Shown: positions 16,807 through 24,486 of the stretch, piece after piece
Layout: each line of letters begins with the position of its first letter
Numbering within the stretch: the stretch's first letter is position 1
Source of the DNA: Spirochaetales bacterium
GTDB lineage: Bacteria > Spirochaetota > Spirochaetia > DAHUYW01
Reading direction: 5' to 3'
DNA length: 25,766 nucleotides
Assembly (NCBI GenBank): GCA_027306915.1
Contig: DAHUYW010000051.1
Location: 1 to 25,766 of the forward strand
The notes under the pieces: generated by a model
The model's input: the letters and a program-made list of their open reading frames with translations, nothing else
Told to the model about the DNA's origin: nothing
Database searches by the model: none
Translations under genes and position numbers: made by a program

Positions 16807-18322
16807 AGGAGCGGCGATAGCTCACACCCAGCCTCTCGAGCCTTCGCAGATGGGTGGGCAGCCGCTCCTCGAAGGAGCGAAACCTCCGTCCGGGCGCCGA
16901 CCAGACGACCTCCGAGAGCGCGCACAGCCGCGGAAAGATCAGGTGCTCCGCGGTCTCCGGTGTTTCGACGTACTCCGTCCAGAGGTTTGCCTGCGAGCCC
17001 AGGATAAAGCGAGCCTCATCGGCAGAGAGCGCCGCAGGAACCGGCTCGTAGTCGTAGACCTGTTTGAGAGTGATTGCCGGAAGGTCGGAGCTGCTGCGTC
17101 CCGCCTCTGCGGGATCGGGCGCCTGGCGGTAGTCCAGGTAGCAGTGCGCGATCGGGGTCATGACCGCCGGGTGATGGGCCCTCGCGGCGGCGATCCCGCC
17201 GTCGATCCCGCGCCACGACATGACCGCCGCGCCGGGGGCGAGACCTCCCTCCAGAATCTCATCCCAACCCATGATCCGCCTATCGAGCCCCCTGGCGAAG
17301 CCTTCGACCCTCCGGATGAAGTAGCTCTGGAGCTCCTGCTCGCCGGCGAGCCCCTCCGTTCGGATGCGGCCCTGACAGGCGGGACAGCTCCTCCAGCGCT
17401 CCGTCGGACACTCGTCCCCTCCGATGTGGATGAGCTCGAAGGGAAAAAGCTCCGCGACCTCCCCCAGGACCGTCTCGATGAAGCGGAAGGCTTCCTCGCT
17501 GCCGGGGCAGAAGACGTCCGGGCAGATGCCCCATTCCGTCCATACGGAAAGAAGCTCTTTCCGGCACGAGAGCTCGGGGTAGGCCGCTATCGCAGCGCGG
17601 GCGTGTCCGGGCATCTCGATCTCCGGGAGTACCTCGATCGAGCGCTCGGCCGCATAGCGAACGATCCCCTGGACCTCCTCCCTGGAATAGAATCCGCCGT
17701 AGCGTCCGCCGCTGCCTCCGCGCCAGGCGCCAACCTCGGTAAGGCGCGGGTAGCGCTCGATCGCAAGCCTCCATCCCTGGTCGTCGGTGAGGTGCCAGTG
17801 AAAGCGATTCAGCTTGTGGAGGGCGAGGAGATCGAGGAGCCTCGTGATGAAGGACACCGGAAAGAAATGGCGCGCAGCGTCGAGATGGAAGCCTCGCCAG
17901 GGAAAGCGGGGCCAATCGATGATCTCCAGGCAGGGAAGCTCGATCCTACCCGGAGGCGCCTCCCCTTCCGCCGGCGGCATCAGCTGGCGCACGGTCTGGA
18001 CCGCCCAGAAGAAGCCCGCCGGCGCGGAGGCTTCGATCGTAATGCCATGGGGAGAGATCTCGAGGCGATAGCCCTCCGCGCCGCCCACGATGGCCGAAGC
18101 CTCGCGCATTCGGATCGACGGTGCCGCCCAAACCCGGGCACCGCCGGCCGGTGCAGCAACGGCGGGAGCGGCGCCGGCGCGGCCAAGGAGCGCGGCAAGA
18201 TGAGCCGCTGCCGCCCGAGCCGAATCGCAGGCCTCGATCGCCGCGCCGCCGGCGATCCGAAGGCTGCCTTCGCGCGCCTTGAGGCGTTGCGGGGCCGGTA
18301 TCAGGGAGACTGGGTGCAGCAT
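16805..18322 (-). CDS. Beta-N-acetylhexosaminidase, GH20 family
   Basis: This enzyme hydrolyses terminal beta-linked GlcNAc or GalNAc by substrate-assisted catalysis. It has 505 residues. An N-terminal GH20b-like domain covers about 1-135 and the (beta/alpha)8 catalytic domain about 138-480. The strand-1 signature is WRGFHLDAARHFFP (142-155), followed by LNRFHWHLTDDQGW (171-184) and EIEMPGH (234-240). The catalytic Asp-Glu pair is D303-E304 in HIGGDECP. Later WDEIL and GSQANLWTEY segments shape the active site. There is no signal peptide, so it is probably cytosolic, unlike many chitin-degrading relatives. The frame stays open upstream to 18448, but homology begins at MLHPVSLIPAPQ, and the longer version would overlap the upstream gene; I therefore use ATG 18322, although no good RBS precedes it. 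It lies 41 bp after the coiled-coil gene. Confidence 0.92.
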   Translation of the reverse strand: MLHPVSLIPAPQRLKAREGSLRIAGGAAIEACDSARAAAAHLAALLGRAGAAPAVAAPAGGARVWAAPSIRMREASAIVGGAEGYRLEISPHGITIEASAPAGFFWAVQTVRQLMPPAEGEAPPGRIELPCLEIIDWPRFPWRGFHLDAARHFFPVSFITRLLDLLALHKLNRFHWHLTDDQGWRLAIERYPRLTEVGAWRGGSGGRYGGFYSREEVQGIVRYAAERSIEVLPEIEMPGHARAAIAAYPELSCRKELLSVWTEWGICPDVFCPGSEEAFRFIETVLGEVAELFPFELIHIGGDECPTERWRSCPACQGRIRTEGLAGEQELQSYFIRRVEGFARGLDRRIMGWDEILEGGLAPGAAVMSWRGIDGGIAAARAHHPAVMTPIAHCYLDYRQAPDPAEAGRSSSDLPAITLKQVYDYEPVPAALSADEARFILGSQANLWTEYVETPETAEHLIFPRLCALSEVVWSAPGRRFRSFEERLPTHLRRLERLGVSYRRS

Positions 18323-18363
18323 GCTGAGCGAGCCACGACGGTCGGTTGGTCGCCGCCCTGCTG

Positions 18364-18654
18364 CTACTTGAATCGGGTAACGGCGGACTTCAGCGCTTCG
18401 TCCATGGCCTTGCGGGCGCTCTCGATGCCGCCCTTCAGGTCGGTCCACGCGCTCTCGCCGGACTTTTTCAGATCGTTGATCTTCTGGTCGATATCGTTGC
18501 GCTTGGACCGCAGGTTCTCGAGCTGATTCTGGTACTGGGCTCTCGACTCGGCATTCAGCTTGCCGACCTTGGCCTCGAGCTTGTCGATCTCCGAGTTCCA
18601 GTCATCCAATTTGGCCTTCAGCTTCGCGATGTAGGCTTCCCGTTTCTCACCCAT
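18364..18654 (-). CDS. Small coiled-coil protein, sll1863-type stress response family
   Basis: This 96-residue protein is highly charged and almost wholly helical. It has a heptad-rich core (about 5-60), then a conserved-looking tail ESAWTDLKGGIESARKAMDEAL. The pattern Y-x-x-K-L-x-A-x-L-x-x-W with the later A-W-x-D-L-K-x-G matches the small proteins annotated as sll1863-family stress response proteins, whose biochemical role is unclear. ATG 18654 is chosen over an upstream ATG (18702), because a strong GGAGG-GAGGAG purine stretch lies just before it. The gene has its own candidate promoter and precedes the hexosaminidase by 41 bp on the same strand. The heptad pattern alone could also fit other short coiled-coil proteins, but the tail makes the family call likely. 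Confidence 0.78.
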   Translation of the reverse strand: MGEKREAYIAKLKAKLDDWNSEIDKLEAKVGKLNAESRAQYQNQLENLRSKRNDIDQKINDLKKSGESAWTDLKGGIESARKAMDEALKSAVTRFK

Positions 18655-18706
18655 GACGATCTCCTCCCTCCGGCGTAGGCGCCGCTCTCGATCGCGCGTC
18701 AATCGA

Positions 18707-18735
18707 ATTTTACTCCTTTTGACGGCAGGCGTCCA
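18707..18735 (-). promoter_or_regulatory. Candidate promoter of the coiled-coil/GH20 pair
   Basis: On the minus strand TGGACG (18735-18730, four of six) and TAAAAT (18712-18707, five of six) are separated by 17 bp. The -10 box lies in a short AT-rich stretch between the cyclase end and the coiled-coil gene. The leader would be about 45 nt. Confidence 0.5.
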
Positions 18736-18779
18736 CGACGGAGTGCTCGGCCTCGGGTTGCGCGATCGAGGTGCGGATC

Positions 18780-20438
18780 CTACTTCTGAGAATAGGCAAC
18801 AACCCCGGACCAGTCGGGTGCGGGAGGATTTTCGACATACCGTCGGGAGCGCTCGACGAAAATGCTCGCGATTGGATCCTCGGGAATGATCTTCTGAATC
18901 TCGGCAAAGTAGCGGTGTGCTTCGCCGAACTCTCGGTCGTAGTAGTGCTCAATGCCGCGTTCGTGGAGCGTCCACGCTTGACGCTCGTTCTCGGACAGCT
19001 CTTTTCGCACCGCATAGACCGCCAGCCCTCTTTTTCTGCCTTTGACTTGAACGCGATCTGCCAGGCGGCAGGGAAGGGTGTCATGGACGAAACGCCAAAT
19101 CGACTCCGACACGAGGATGGGCTCCTTGTAGACCTTCGTCAGCCCCTCGAGCCGCGACGCGACGTTGACCATATCCCCGACGACGGTATAGTCCATCTTC
19201 GCCTCGGAGCCTATATTGCCGATCGTTACCGCTCCATAGTTGATTCCGATTCCGATCTGGATCGGGGGCCGCGCGCGTGCGGTCTGCCATACATTGAATC
19301 GCGCAAGCTCGTCGAGCATGTCGAGGGCCGCCACCACCGAGTGGTAGGCGCTCTGCGCATCGTCGGCGGGCGCCCCAAAGAAGGCCATGACGGCATCCCC
19401 GATGTACTTGTCCACGAGCCCTTGATGACGCATCACCGCTTCGACCATGCGGCCGAAATAGTTGTTCAGAGATTCCACGATGTCGCGGGAGCTCATCGTC
19501 TCGGAGAGCTCGGTGAATCCGCGGATGTCGGAGAAAAGCACCGCGAGGGTGCGGTCCTCGCCGACGAGCATCGACTCGGGAGAGGCGAAGAATTGATCGA
19601 TGACCTGTTTGGGAACATACTTCTGGAAGACGTTGCGGATCTTCATCTCCCGTTTCTGGGCGATGGCAGCCTTCAGCGCGTAGCTCTTGATCTCGCCGTA
19701 GGCCTGACCGAGCGCGCCGGTCATGGCGTTGAAGCTGTCTCCAAGCTCCCCGACCTCGTCGGTGTAGGACACCTCGACCCTCTTGTGCAGATCGCCGGTG
19801 CGCACGATGTCGCGCATAGCGGCGACGATCTGGTTGAGGGGGCGGGTAAGCAGGCTGCTGAACAAGACCACGAGCGCGAGCACGGCGACGAGCGTGATCC
19901 CGGCGGTAAGCGCGCTCGTCAGTGTAATACGGTCCACGGGCCGGTAGAAGGCCTCCCGATCCACGGTGACAAAGAGCGCCCATCCGAAGGGAGCAAAGAA
20001 AGAGAGCTCCCCCACGCGAGGGACTCCGCCCATCGACACGTGAACCCACCCGGGCTTGCCTGCATCTATGAGGGAGCTTAGGGCACGCTCTTCCGCGGGC
20101 GAGAGCTCCACCTTGGTCGTGGAGAAATCCGCCTTCCCGCTCCTGTTGAACGCGATGATCAGGTCGCTCGGATCGCCGACTAGGCCAGCCGCGTAGTGGG
20201 CAACCGCGGTCTTTGCCGCATCGACAAACTCCGGTTTGTCTGAGAGATCGTTCGCGGCGAGCAGGGCGGTCTGGCTTTGGGCAAATCGGAGGAGGTCCGA
20301 CGCTTTGAACTGGAGGAAGCTGACCGCGACGGTCGTAATCCCCCTTCGAGCTTCCGTGGTCGAGATCACGGTCAAGAACACCATAGGTGCGAGAAAAAGC
20401 GGCAGGAAGATGCTGATTATCCTCGGGGCTATCTTCAT
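18780..20438 (-). CDS. Membrane adenylate cyclase: periplasmic sensor, HAMP, class III cyclase
   Basis: This 552-residue enzyme is predicted to make cAMP from ATP. TM1 is about 7-27, a sensor domain (28-170) faces the periplasm, TM2 is about 172-195, and a HAMP domain spans 196-248 with DEVGELGDSFNAM. The cyclase domain runs about 290-475. Metal-binding aspartates are D304 (LFSDIRGFTELSE) and D348 (DKYIGDAVMAFFG). K344 and D416 (MDYTVVGD) are the adenine-specifying pair, and N425 and R429 in VNVASRLEG complete the active site, so ATP rather than GTP is expected. A TPR-like helical tail (480-535) follows. ATG 20438 is preferred to ATG 20468, since GAGGAA lies shortly before it. The gene diverges from the coiled-coil protein gene with 127 bp between starts. 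No cAMP-binding regulator is in the window. Confidence 0.93.
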   Translation of the reverse strand: MKIAPRIISIFLPLFLAPMVFLTVISTTEARRGITTVAVSFLQFKASDLLRFAQSQTALLAANDLSDKPEFVDAAKTAVAHYAAGLVGDPSDLIIAFNRSGKADFSTTKVELSPAEERALSSLIDAGKPGWVHVSMGGVPRVGELSFFAPFGWALFVTVDREAFYRPVDRITLTSALTAGITLVAVLALVVLFSSLLTRPLNQIVAAMRDIVRTGDLHKRVEVSYTDEVGELGDSFNAMTGALGQAYGEIKSYALKAAIAQKREMKIRNVFQKYVPKQVIDQFFASPESMLVGEDRTLAVLFSDIRGFTELSETMSSRDIVESLNNYFGRMVEAVMRHQGLVDKYIGDAVMAFFGAPADDAQSAYHSVVAALDMLDELARFNVWQTARARPPIQIGIGINYGAVTIGNIGSEAKMDYTVVGDMVNVASRLEGLTKVYKEPILVSESIWRFVHDTLPCRLADRVQVKGRKRGLAVYAVRKELSENERQAWTLHERGIEHYYDREFGEAHRYFAEIQKIIPEDPIASIFVERSRRYVENPPAPDWSGVVAYSQK

Positions 20439-20520
20439 CCGTTCCTCGTTGTATTTTCGGCAAATCAATCGATAGAATCCAGTCGTGCGAAGCTGATTCT
20501 GAGCTCACCCCAAAACGTGA

Positions 20521-20549
20521 TTGCGAAAATCGAAAACTGAGGATAGGAT
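20521..20549 (+). promoter_or_regulatory. Candidate promoter of the long coiled-coil membrane protein
   Basis: TTGCGA (20521-20526) and TAGGAT (20544-20549) are separated by 17 bp, each matching four of six bases. It lies in the AT-richer divergent gap facing the cyclase gene. The predicted start of transcription falls close to the GAGAGG RBS (20554-20559), so the leader would be very short. Confidence 0.42.
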
Positions 20550-20565
20550 TGTAGAGAGGTAGCGT

Positions 20566-22218
20566 ATGCCGGGACTTCTGGAGCGAGCGAGAGGGATACG
20601 TCGCCCGAGGGTGGCCTCCTCTGCCGTCGACGACGGCGGCGTCTCTCTGGAGGAACGCTCGGAGCTTCTGGAAGAGATCGATCGTCTTTTTGCGAGCCGA
20701 AGGGTCATTGACGACGGAACGATGTTCGCAAAGGCGGGAAGGCGCAGCGGCGCCGGACTGCCGATCACCGTGAATATCGCCGCTGTCGTCGTTCTCGCCG
20801 GCGGCATCATCGCCTCGCTCTACCTCTTCACTCCGTCAACGGCTCAAGGCGGCACGCAGGACAGCGGCTACCGGACGGCGGAAGGGCTTATCGTCCAACA
20901 GGTACGCAGGCAGGCAACCCAAGCCTTGAGCGCGCGGCAGCGACAGATCGCCGCGATACAAGCGGAGCTCGATCGGCTGCAAGGCTCCCAGGATTCCTCG
21001 AATCCGAAATTGGCCGCCGCCTCGGATGCGCGAAGGACGCAGCTCGAAGCCGAGCTCGCGCAGCTGCGCTCGGAGGCAGACGGCCGGCTCGCGCAGGTCC
21101 GCTCCGAGGCCGATGCCCGGCTCGCGAGCTTCGCGGCAGCCCGACGGCAGGAGTCCTTCCTCATAGGCCAGTTACAGGCAATCTTTCAGAACGTCGGATC
21201 GCGCCTTTCGAGCAACGACTTCGCGAGCGCCTTGAGCGGAGTGTCGGCGGCCGATCGATTGCTCGCCGATGCCCGCGCCGCAGAAGGGGCCGCAGGCGAT
21301 ATCGCGCGCATCGCCCCGGCGCTGCTCGCCGGCGACGAGGTGCTTCGCGCCGCAATTCGCTACGATCAGGCCGCGTTGGCCTCCGCCGCGGCCGCCGCCG
21401 GCTCGGCGCAGCCCTTGACGGGGAGGGTCGCCGAGATCGATCGGCTTGTCCGGCAGGCCGACGCCAAGTACGCCTCCGGCGACGTCCAGGGAGCGGCCGC
21501 GCTCTACAGCGAGGCGGTCACCTCCCTCTCGAGCGTCGCCCATGCCTACGATCGGCTGGAGGCAATCCGCAAGGGGCCGCGGGACAAAGAGCTCGGACAG
21601 CTCGCCGCCCGCATCCGAGACCTCGAGCGGACCGTCTCGGAGCTTCAAGCGAGGGTGATCGAGCAGGACCGGACCCTCGCTCAGTATCGCGACCGGTTCG
21701 ATTCGCAGGCGGCCACGATCGCCGATCAGGCGCGGTTCATCGAGCGTCAGAAGCTTGCGATGAAGCGCAGCAGCGACCAGCTTGCGGCGGTGATCCGATC
21801 GGTGCAGAACGGGATCGCCAGCCTCAACACGAGCGTTGCCACAGCATCTGCGAGCGGCCGGGCGACGACCACCTCGGAAATGGTGGATCTTCTCCGCACG
21901 AAAGTCACTCTCCGGGAGGCGGTCGATTCGAAGGCCGTGCGCCAGCGGTACCCGGAGCTCTACGACAAGCTCGATCCCTTCTTCCGCGAATATGGCCACG
22001 TCTACCGGCGAGAGGGAAGCGACGCGGCCCTTGCCGGCATCTCCTCGGCCCTGAAGGCGGTCATCACCTCGCTCGATGTAGCGCTTCCGGGCACCCCAAC
22101 CGCCTTCCAAGGAGAATCCACGGACTCGTACGGGCCTCCCGCGCGTGACGAGGCCATCGCGGCCTACCTTGCTCGGCTGAACGGGATTCTCGGCGGCCTG
22201 CTCCCTCCGGAGAACTAG
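20566..22218 (+). CDS. Single-pass membrane protein with long periplasmic coiled coils, unknown function
   Basis: I do not recognise the family of this 550-residue protein. A charged, probably cytosolic N-terminus (1-65) with a helical SLEERSELLEEIDRLF is followed by one membrane helix (about 68-88), then a large, likely periplasmic region. Coiled coil covers about 105-200, including two nearly identical 11-residue units (QLRSEADGRLA, QVRSEADARLA; residues 166-187). An Ala-rich helical middle (200-340) has TPR-like ADAKYASGDVQGAAALYSEAV. A second coiled coil runs about 345-415, and a Ser/Thr-rich spacer and compact C-terminus finish the protein. ATG 20566 has GAGAGG 6 nt upstream. The gene is divergent from the adenylate cyclase and convergent with the lipoprotein gene (22 bp apart). 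A structural or scaffold role in the envelope is a guess. Confidence 0.8.
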   Translation: MPGLLERARGIRRPRVASSAVDDGGVSLEERSELLEEIDRLFASRRVIDDGTMFAKAGRRSGAGLPITVNIAAVVVLAGGIIASLYLFTPSTAQGGTQDSGYRTAEGLIVQQVRRQATQALSARQRQIAAIQAELDRLQGSQDSSNPKLAAASDARRTQLEAELAQLRSEADGRLAQVRSEADARLASFAAARRQESFLIGQLQAIFQNVGSRLSSNDFASALSGVSAADRLLADARAAEGAAGDIARIAPALLAGDEVLRAAIRYDQAALASAAAAAGSAQPLTGRVAEIDRLVRQADAKYASGDVQGAAALYSEAVTSLSSVAHAYDRLEAIRKGPRDKELGQLAARIRDLERTVSELQARVIEQDRTLAQYRDRFDSQAATIADQARFIERQKLAMKRSSDQLAAVIRSVQNGIASLNTSVATASASGRATTTSEMVDLLRTKVTLREAVDSKAVRQRYPELYDKLDPFFREYGHVYRREGSDAALAGISSALKAVITSLDVALPGTPTAFQGESTDSYGPPARDEAIAAYLARLNGILGGLLPPEN

Positions 22219-22240
22219 CTCGCAACGAGGGCCGATTCCA

Positions 22241-23374
22241 CTAGGGCGAGGAAATAGCGAAGGCCTGGTTGGAGTAGGGGGAGTTGAACGAGCCCTGGTA
22301 GGTATAGAGCCGGTACAGGTAGAAGCTGCTCGGCGAGAGGGTCGCAGTGGTGTATGTCGTCGCGGTCGCCGAAAGGCTCGCCACCTGAGTGAAGGCGGTG
22401 CCGGCGGGATCGGTCGTCTGCTCCACGATTATCCCCGCCGCGCCGGTGGCGGTGTTCGTCCAGGTGAGCTGGATGGTACGGTTGGCCAGGGGCGTGGCAA
22501 CGAGCCCCGAAGGGGCCGCCGGAAGGATGTTGACCGTCGTAGAGGCGGTGCTGCCGACGCCGTCGGTCGCGGTGACCGTGACCGTGCCGGATCCAATGGT
22601 CGCTCCGCCGGCCGAGTAGGCTCCGTTGTTGACGTTTATCGTGCCGGAGCCTGCGGTTATCGAGTAGGCATAGGGCTTCGGCGAGCCGGGCGTGCCCCCC
22701 GAACCCGTGAAGGTGATGCTTCCCCCTTGCGGGACCGTGGGCCCCTGCGGGCTTATCGCGACGGCCCCGGTCGGTGAGGGGACGACGACGCTCACCGCCG
22801 CGTCGCTCGTCGCGCCGACGGCGTCGCCCACCCGGATGTCGGCCGAGCCCGCCGCCGCGGGCGCGGTGTACAGGCCCCCGCTCAGGCTCCCCCCTCCCGA
22901 GACGATCGTATAGGCATAGGGCGCCGTCCCCCCGGTCGCGGTGAACTGGTAGGGCATTCCCGCGACGAGGGTGAGCGACGCCGGGCTGATCGTGAGCTGC
23001 GCGGGCCCGACGATGGCCGTGTTCGCGCTGCTCGATGCTCCGGTCGCGTCGGAGACCGTCACGACCGCGGTGCCGGGCGATGGGGGAGCGGTGTAGGCCC
23101 CGCTCACGGCGTTGATGGTCCCGGAGCCCTGGGTGACGGCGAAGGCGTAGGGGGTGGCCCCTCCGAAGGCAAAGAAGTTGAAGGTGCCGGACGTGCGCAC
23201 CGCCGCCGCGAGGGGCTGGATGGTGAGGGACGTGGCGCCGGAGGCCGCCGGAGGAGCGGTCTTGGCGGTGGTCAGATCCCCATAGAGCGAGAATTGATTG
23301 CAGCTTGCGAGGAGCAGGGCGCACGCCGCCGCAGCGACAAGTGCGACAGCCCCTTCGCGATTTCGCCGATCCAT
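22241..23374 (-). CDS. Surface/periplasmic lipoprotein with three Ig-like domains and one FN3-like domain
   Basis: This is a 377-residue lipoprotein. The N-terminal signal ends in LLLASC with Cys25 as the lipidated residue. Three Ig-like beta-sandwich repeats follow (about 45-125, 126-200, 201-283). They share a G-G-x-x-P-Y-A-Y/F core, a GS/GGS-L/I-x-x-G-x-Y-T/S-A turn, and a V-x-V-x-D-x-x-G ending. The last 90 residues look like a fibronectin type III domain (APSGLVATPLANRTIQLTW, then SPSSFYLYRLYTYQG). The repeats suggest adhesion or envelope scaffolding. ATG 23374 is chosen: AGGAG (23386-23382) is 7 nt upstream and the lipobox is then correctly placed; a longer open frame reaches 23464 but runs into the upstream gene. 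The AGGAG overlaps the TAG stop of that gene, so translation is probably coupled. It is the last gene of the operon. Confidence 0.87.
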   Translation of the reverse strand: MDRRNREGAVALVAAAACALLLASCNQFSLYGDLTTAKTAPPAASGATSLTIQPLAAAVRTSGTFNFFAFGGATPYAFAVTQGSGTINAVSGAYTAPPSPGTAVVTVSDATGASSSANTAIVGPAQLTISPASLTLVAGMPYQFTATGGTAPYAYTIVSGGGSLSGGLYTAPAAAGSADIRVGDAVGATSDAAVSVVVPSPTGAVAISPQGPTVPQGGSITFTGSGGTPGSPKPYAYSITAGSGTINVNNGAYSAGGATIGSGTVTVTATDGVGSTASTTVNILPAAPSGLVATPLANRTIQLTWTNTATGAAGIIVEQTTDPAGTAFTQVASLSATATTYTTATLSPSSFYLYRLYTYQGSFNSPYSNQAFAISSP

Positions 23375-23384
23375 CGAAACACTC

Positions 23385-24464
23385 CTATAGGCCCGTTCCG
23401 ACCAAAAGCGCCGGGGCCACTCCCATGATCGGATACCCGCCTTCGAAAATGGCCAGGAAGCCAAGGCCGACTCCTACGTGAAGCGGCCCGACAGCTCGCA
23501 GCGTCATCGAAACTCCCCCGTCCACGAAAGGCACGGTCTTCGCGAGCAGCGAGGCGCCGGGGAGCTGCAGGGTGATGACCGCGGCGCCCCCGCCTGCGCG
23601 GATGCCCGCGCCGAGCGCAGCGTCGGGAGAGGTTCCGATAGCCACCTCGGGCCCACCGAGAAAAGTATACACCGTCGCCTGGGGCAATACAGGGATCGGG
23701 AAGATCCGCGCTGCACCGACGTGCAGCCCGGTCTCGATGGTCATTGACCGGTTGGGAAAGCGCACCCCGCCAAAGAAGAGGGCCGCGGCCCCGTAGCGGA
23801 AGTAGTCGCTGCCGCTGCCGATCAGCAGAAGGGGTGCGGCCTGCCCGCTGAAGACGGGACTCCACTTCCCCGCTACCTGAGGGGTGCGCCCCGGCGCAGG
23901 AGCCGCCGCGGGGCCGCCTGCGGCCTGCTCCCGGGCCGCCCCCGGCTCGGCCGTCCGGCCGACTCGCGCGCCGGGGGCCGGACGGCCGAACGGCGCAGCT
24001 TCCTTTTCCGCACGGCGGAGCGCCGCCTCGACCCCCGGATCGACGAGGAGCTGGTGGGCCGCGTCGGTCACCCGGGCGTCGAGATCCAGATCGAAAGGGA
24101 AGTCCGCCGTACGGGTAAGGAGCGGGGCGCTGCCGCCGACTCGGGCAAGGCTCATCGCCATCGTCACCGATCCGCCTTCCTCGGTGAAGCGAATAGTGAG
24201 CAGAAACTGGGCCCCGATTGCCTCCGCGTCGCGCGTCAGGGAGCCCGCACTTCCCGCGGCGGCTCCGGACCGGGCCCAGGCGGTGGCCGCAAGCCCGCTT
24301 TGCTGAGCCGCGAGCATCGCCGCACGCTCCAGCACGCTCGACAGCTTAGGGTCCGAAGGGGTCCCGGTCGCCGCCACGAGGATCCTGGCCTGTGAAAACG
24401 CAGGTAGGATGAGAACGAGCAGTAAGAAAAAAAAGCTCGCAGCGAATCGGAGTCGCCCGACCAT
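23385..24464 (-). CDS. Exported protein with Pro/Ala linker and putative small outer-membrane barrel
   Basis: This 359-residue protein is not assigned to a named family. A signal peptide (MVGRLRFAASFFFLLLVLIL then PAFSQA) ends near residue 25. An alpha/beta N-domain (about 27-150) begins ILVAATGTPSDPKLSSVLERAAMLAAQQSGL, in the style of TolB-N/CsgG-like domains that precede envelope beta structures; this resemblance is by eye only. A low-complexity Pro/Ala/Gly linker (about 152-195) leads to a Gly- and aromatic-rich C-terminal domain (about 200-359) of alternating hydrophobic strands, long enough for an eight-stranded barrel. The last residue is Leu, not the usual Phe/Trp. ATG 24464 (not 24470) is used, because GAGAGG lies 7 nt before it. 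It starts 22 bp after the pseudo-GGDEF gene and is coupled to the lipoprotein gene. Confidence 0.75.
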   Translation of the reverse strand: MVGRLRFAASFFFLLLVLILPAFSQARILVAATGTPSDPKLSSVLERAAMLAAQQSGLAATAWARSGAAAGSAGSLTRDAEAIGAQFLLTIRFTEEGGSVTMAMSLARVGGSAPLLTRTADFPFDLDLDARVTDAAHQLLVDPGVEAALRRAEKEAAPFGRPAPGARVGRTAEPGAAREQAAGGPAAAPAPGRTPQVAGKWSPVFSGQAAPLLLIGSGSDYFRYGAAALFFGGVRFPNRSMTIETGLHVGAARIFPIPVLPQATVYTFLGGPEVAIGTSPDAALGAGIRAGGGAAVITLQLPGASLLAKTVPFVDGGVSMTLRAVGPLHVGVGLGFLAIFEGGYPIMGVAPALLVGTGL

Positions 24465-24486
24465 GGCCATTCCTCTCTGATCGAAA

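Noticed and set aside
18322..18448. Extended N-terminus of the GH20 gene
   Set aside because: The extra 42 residues are Arg-rich without family similarity and would overlap the 3' end of the coiled-coil gene.
16850..18526. 558-codon open frame on the plus strand
   Set aside because: It is antisense to the GH20 gene, which has its catalytic Asp-Glu pair and full length.
22440..23270. Repeated GC-rich units, considered as a possible CRISPR or minisatellite
   Set aside because: The repetition is at protein level (three Ig-like domains of about 75-80 residues); there are no short identical direct repeats with unique spacers.
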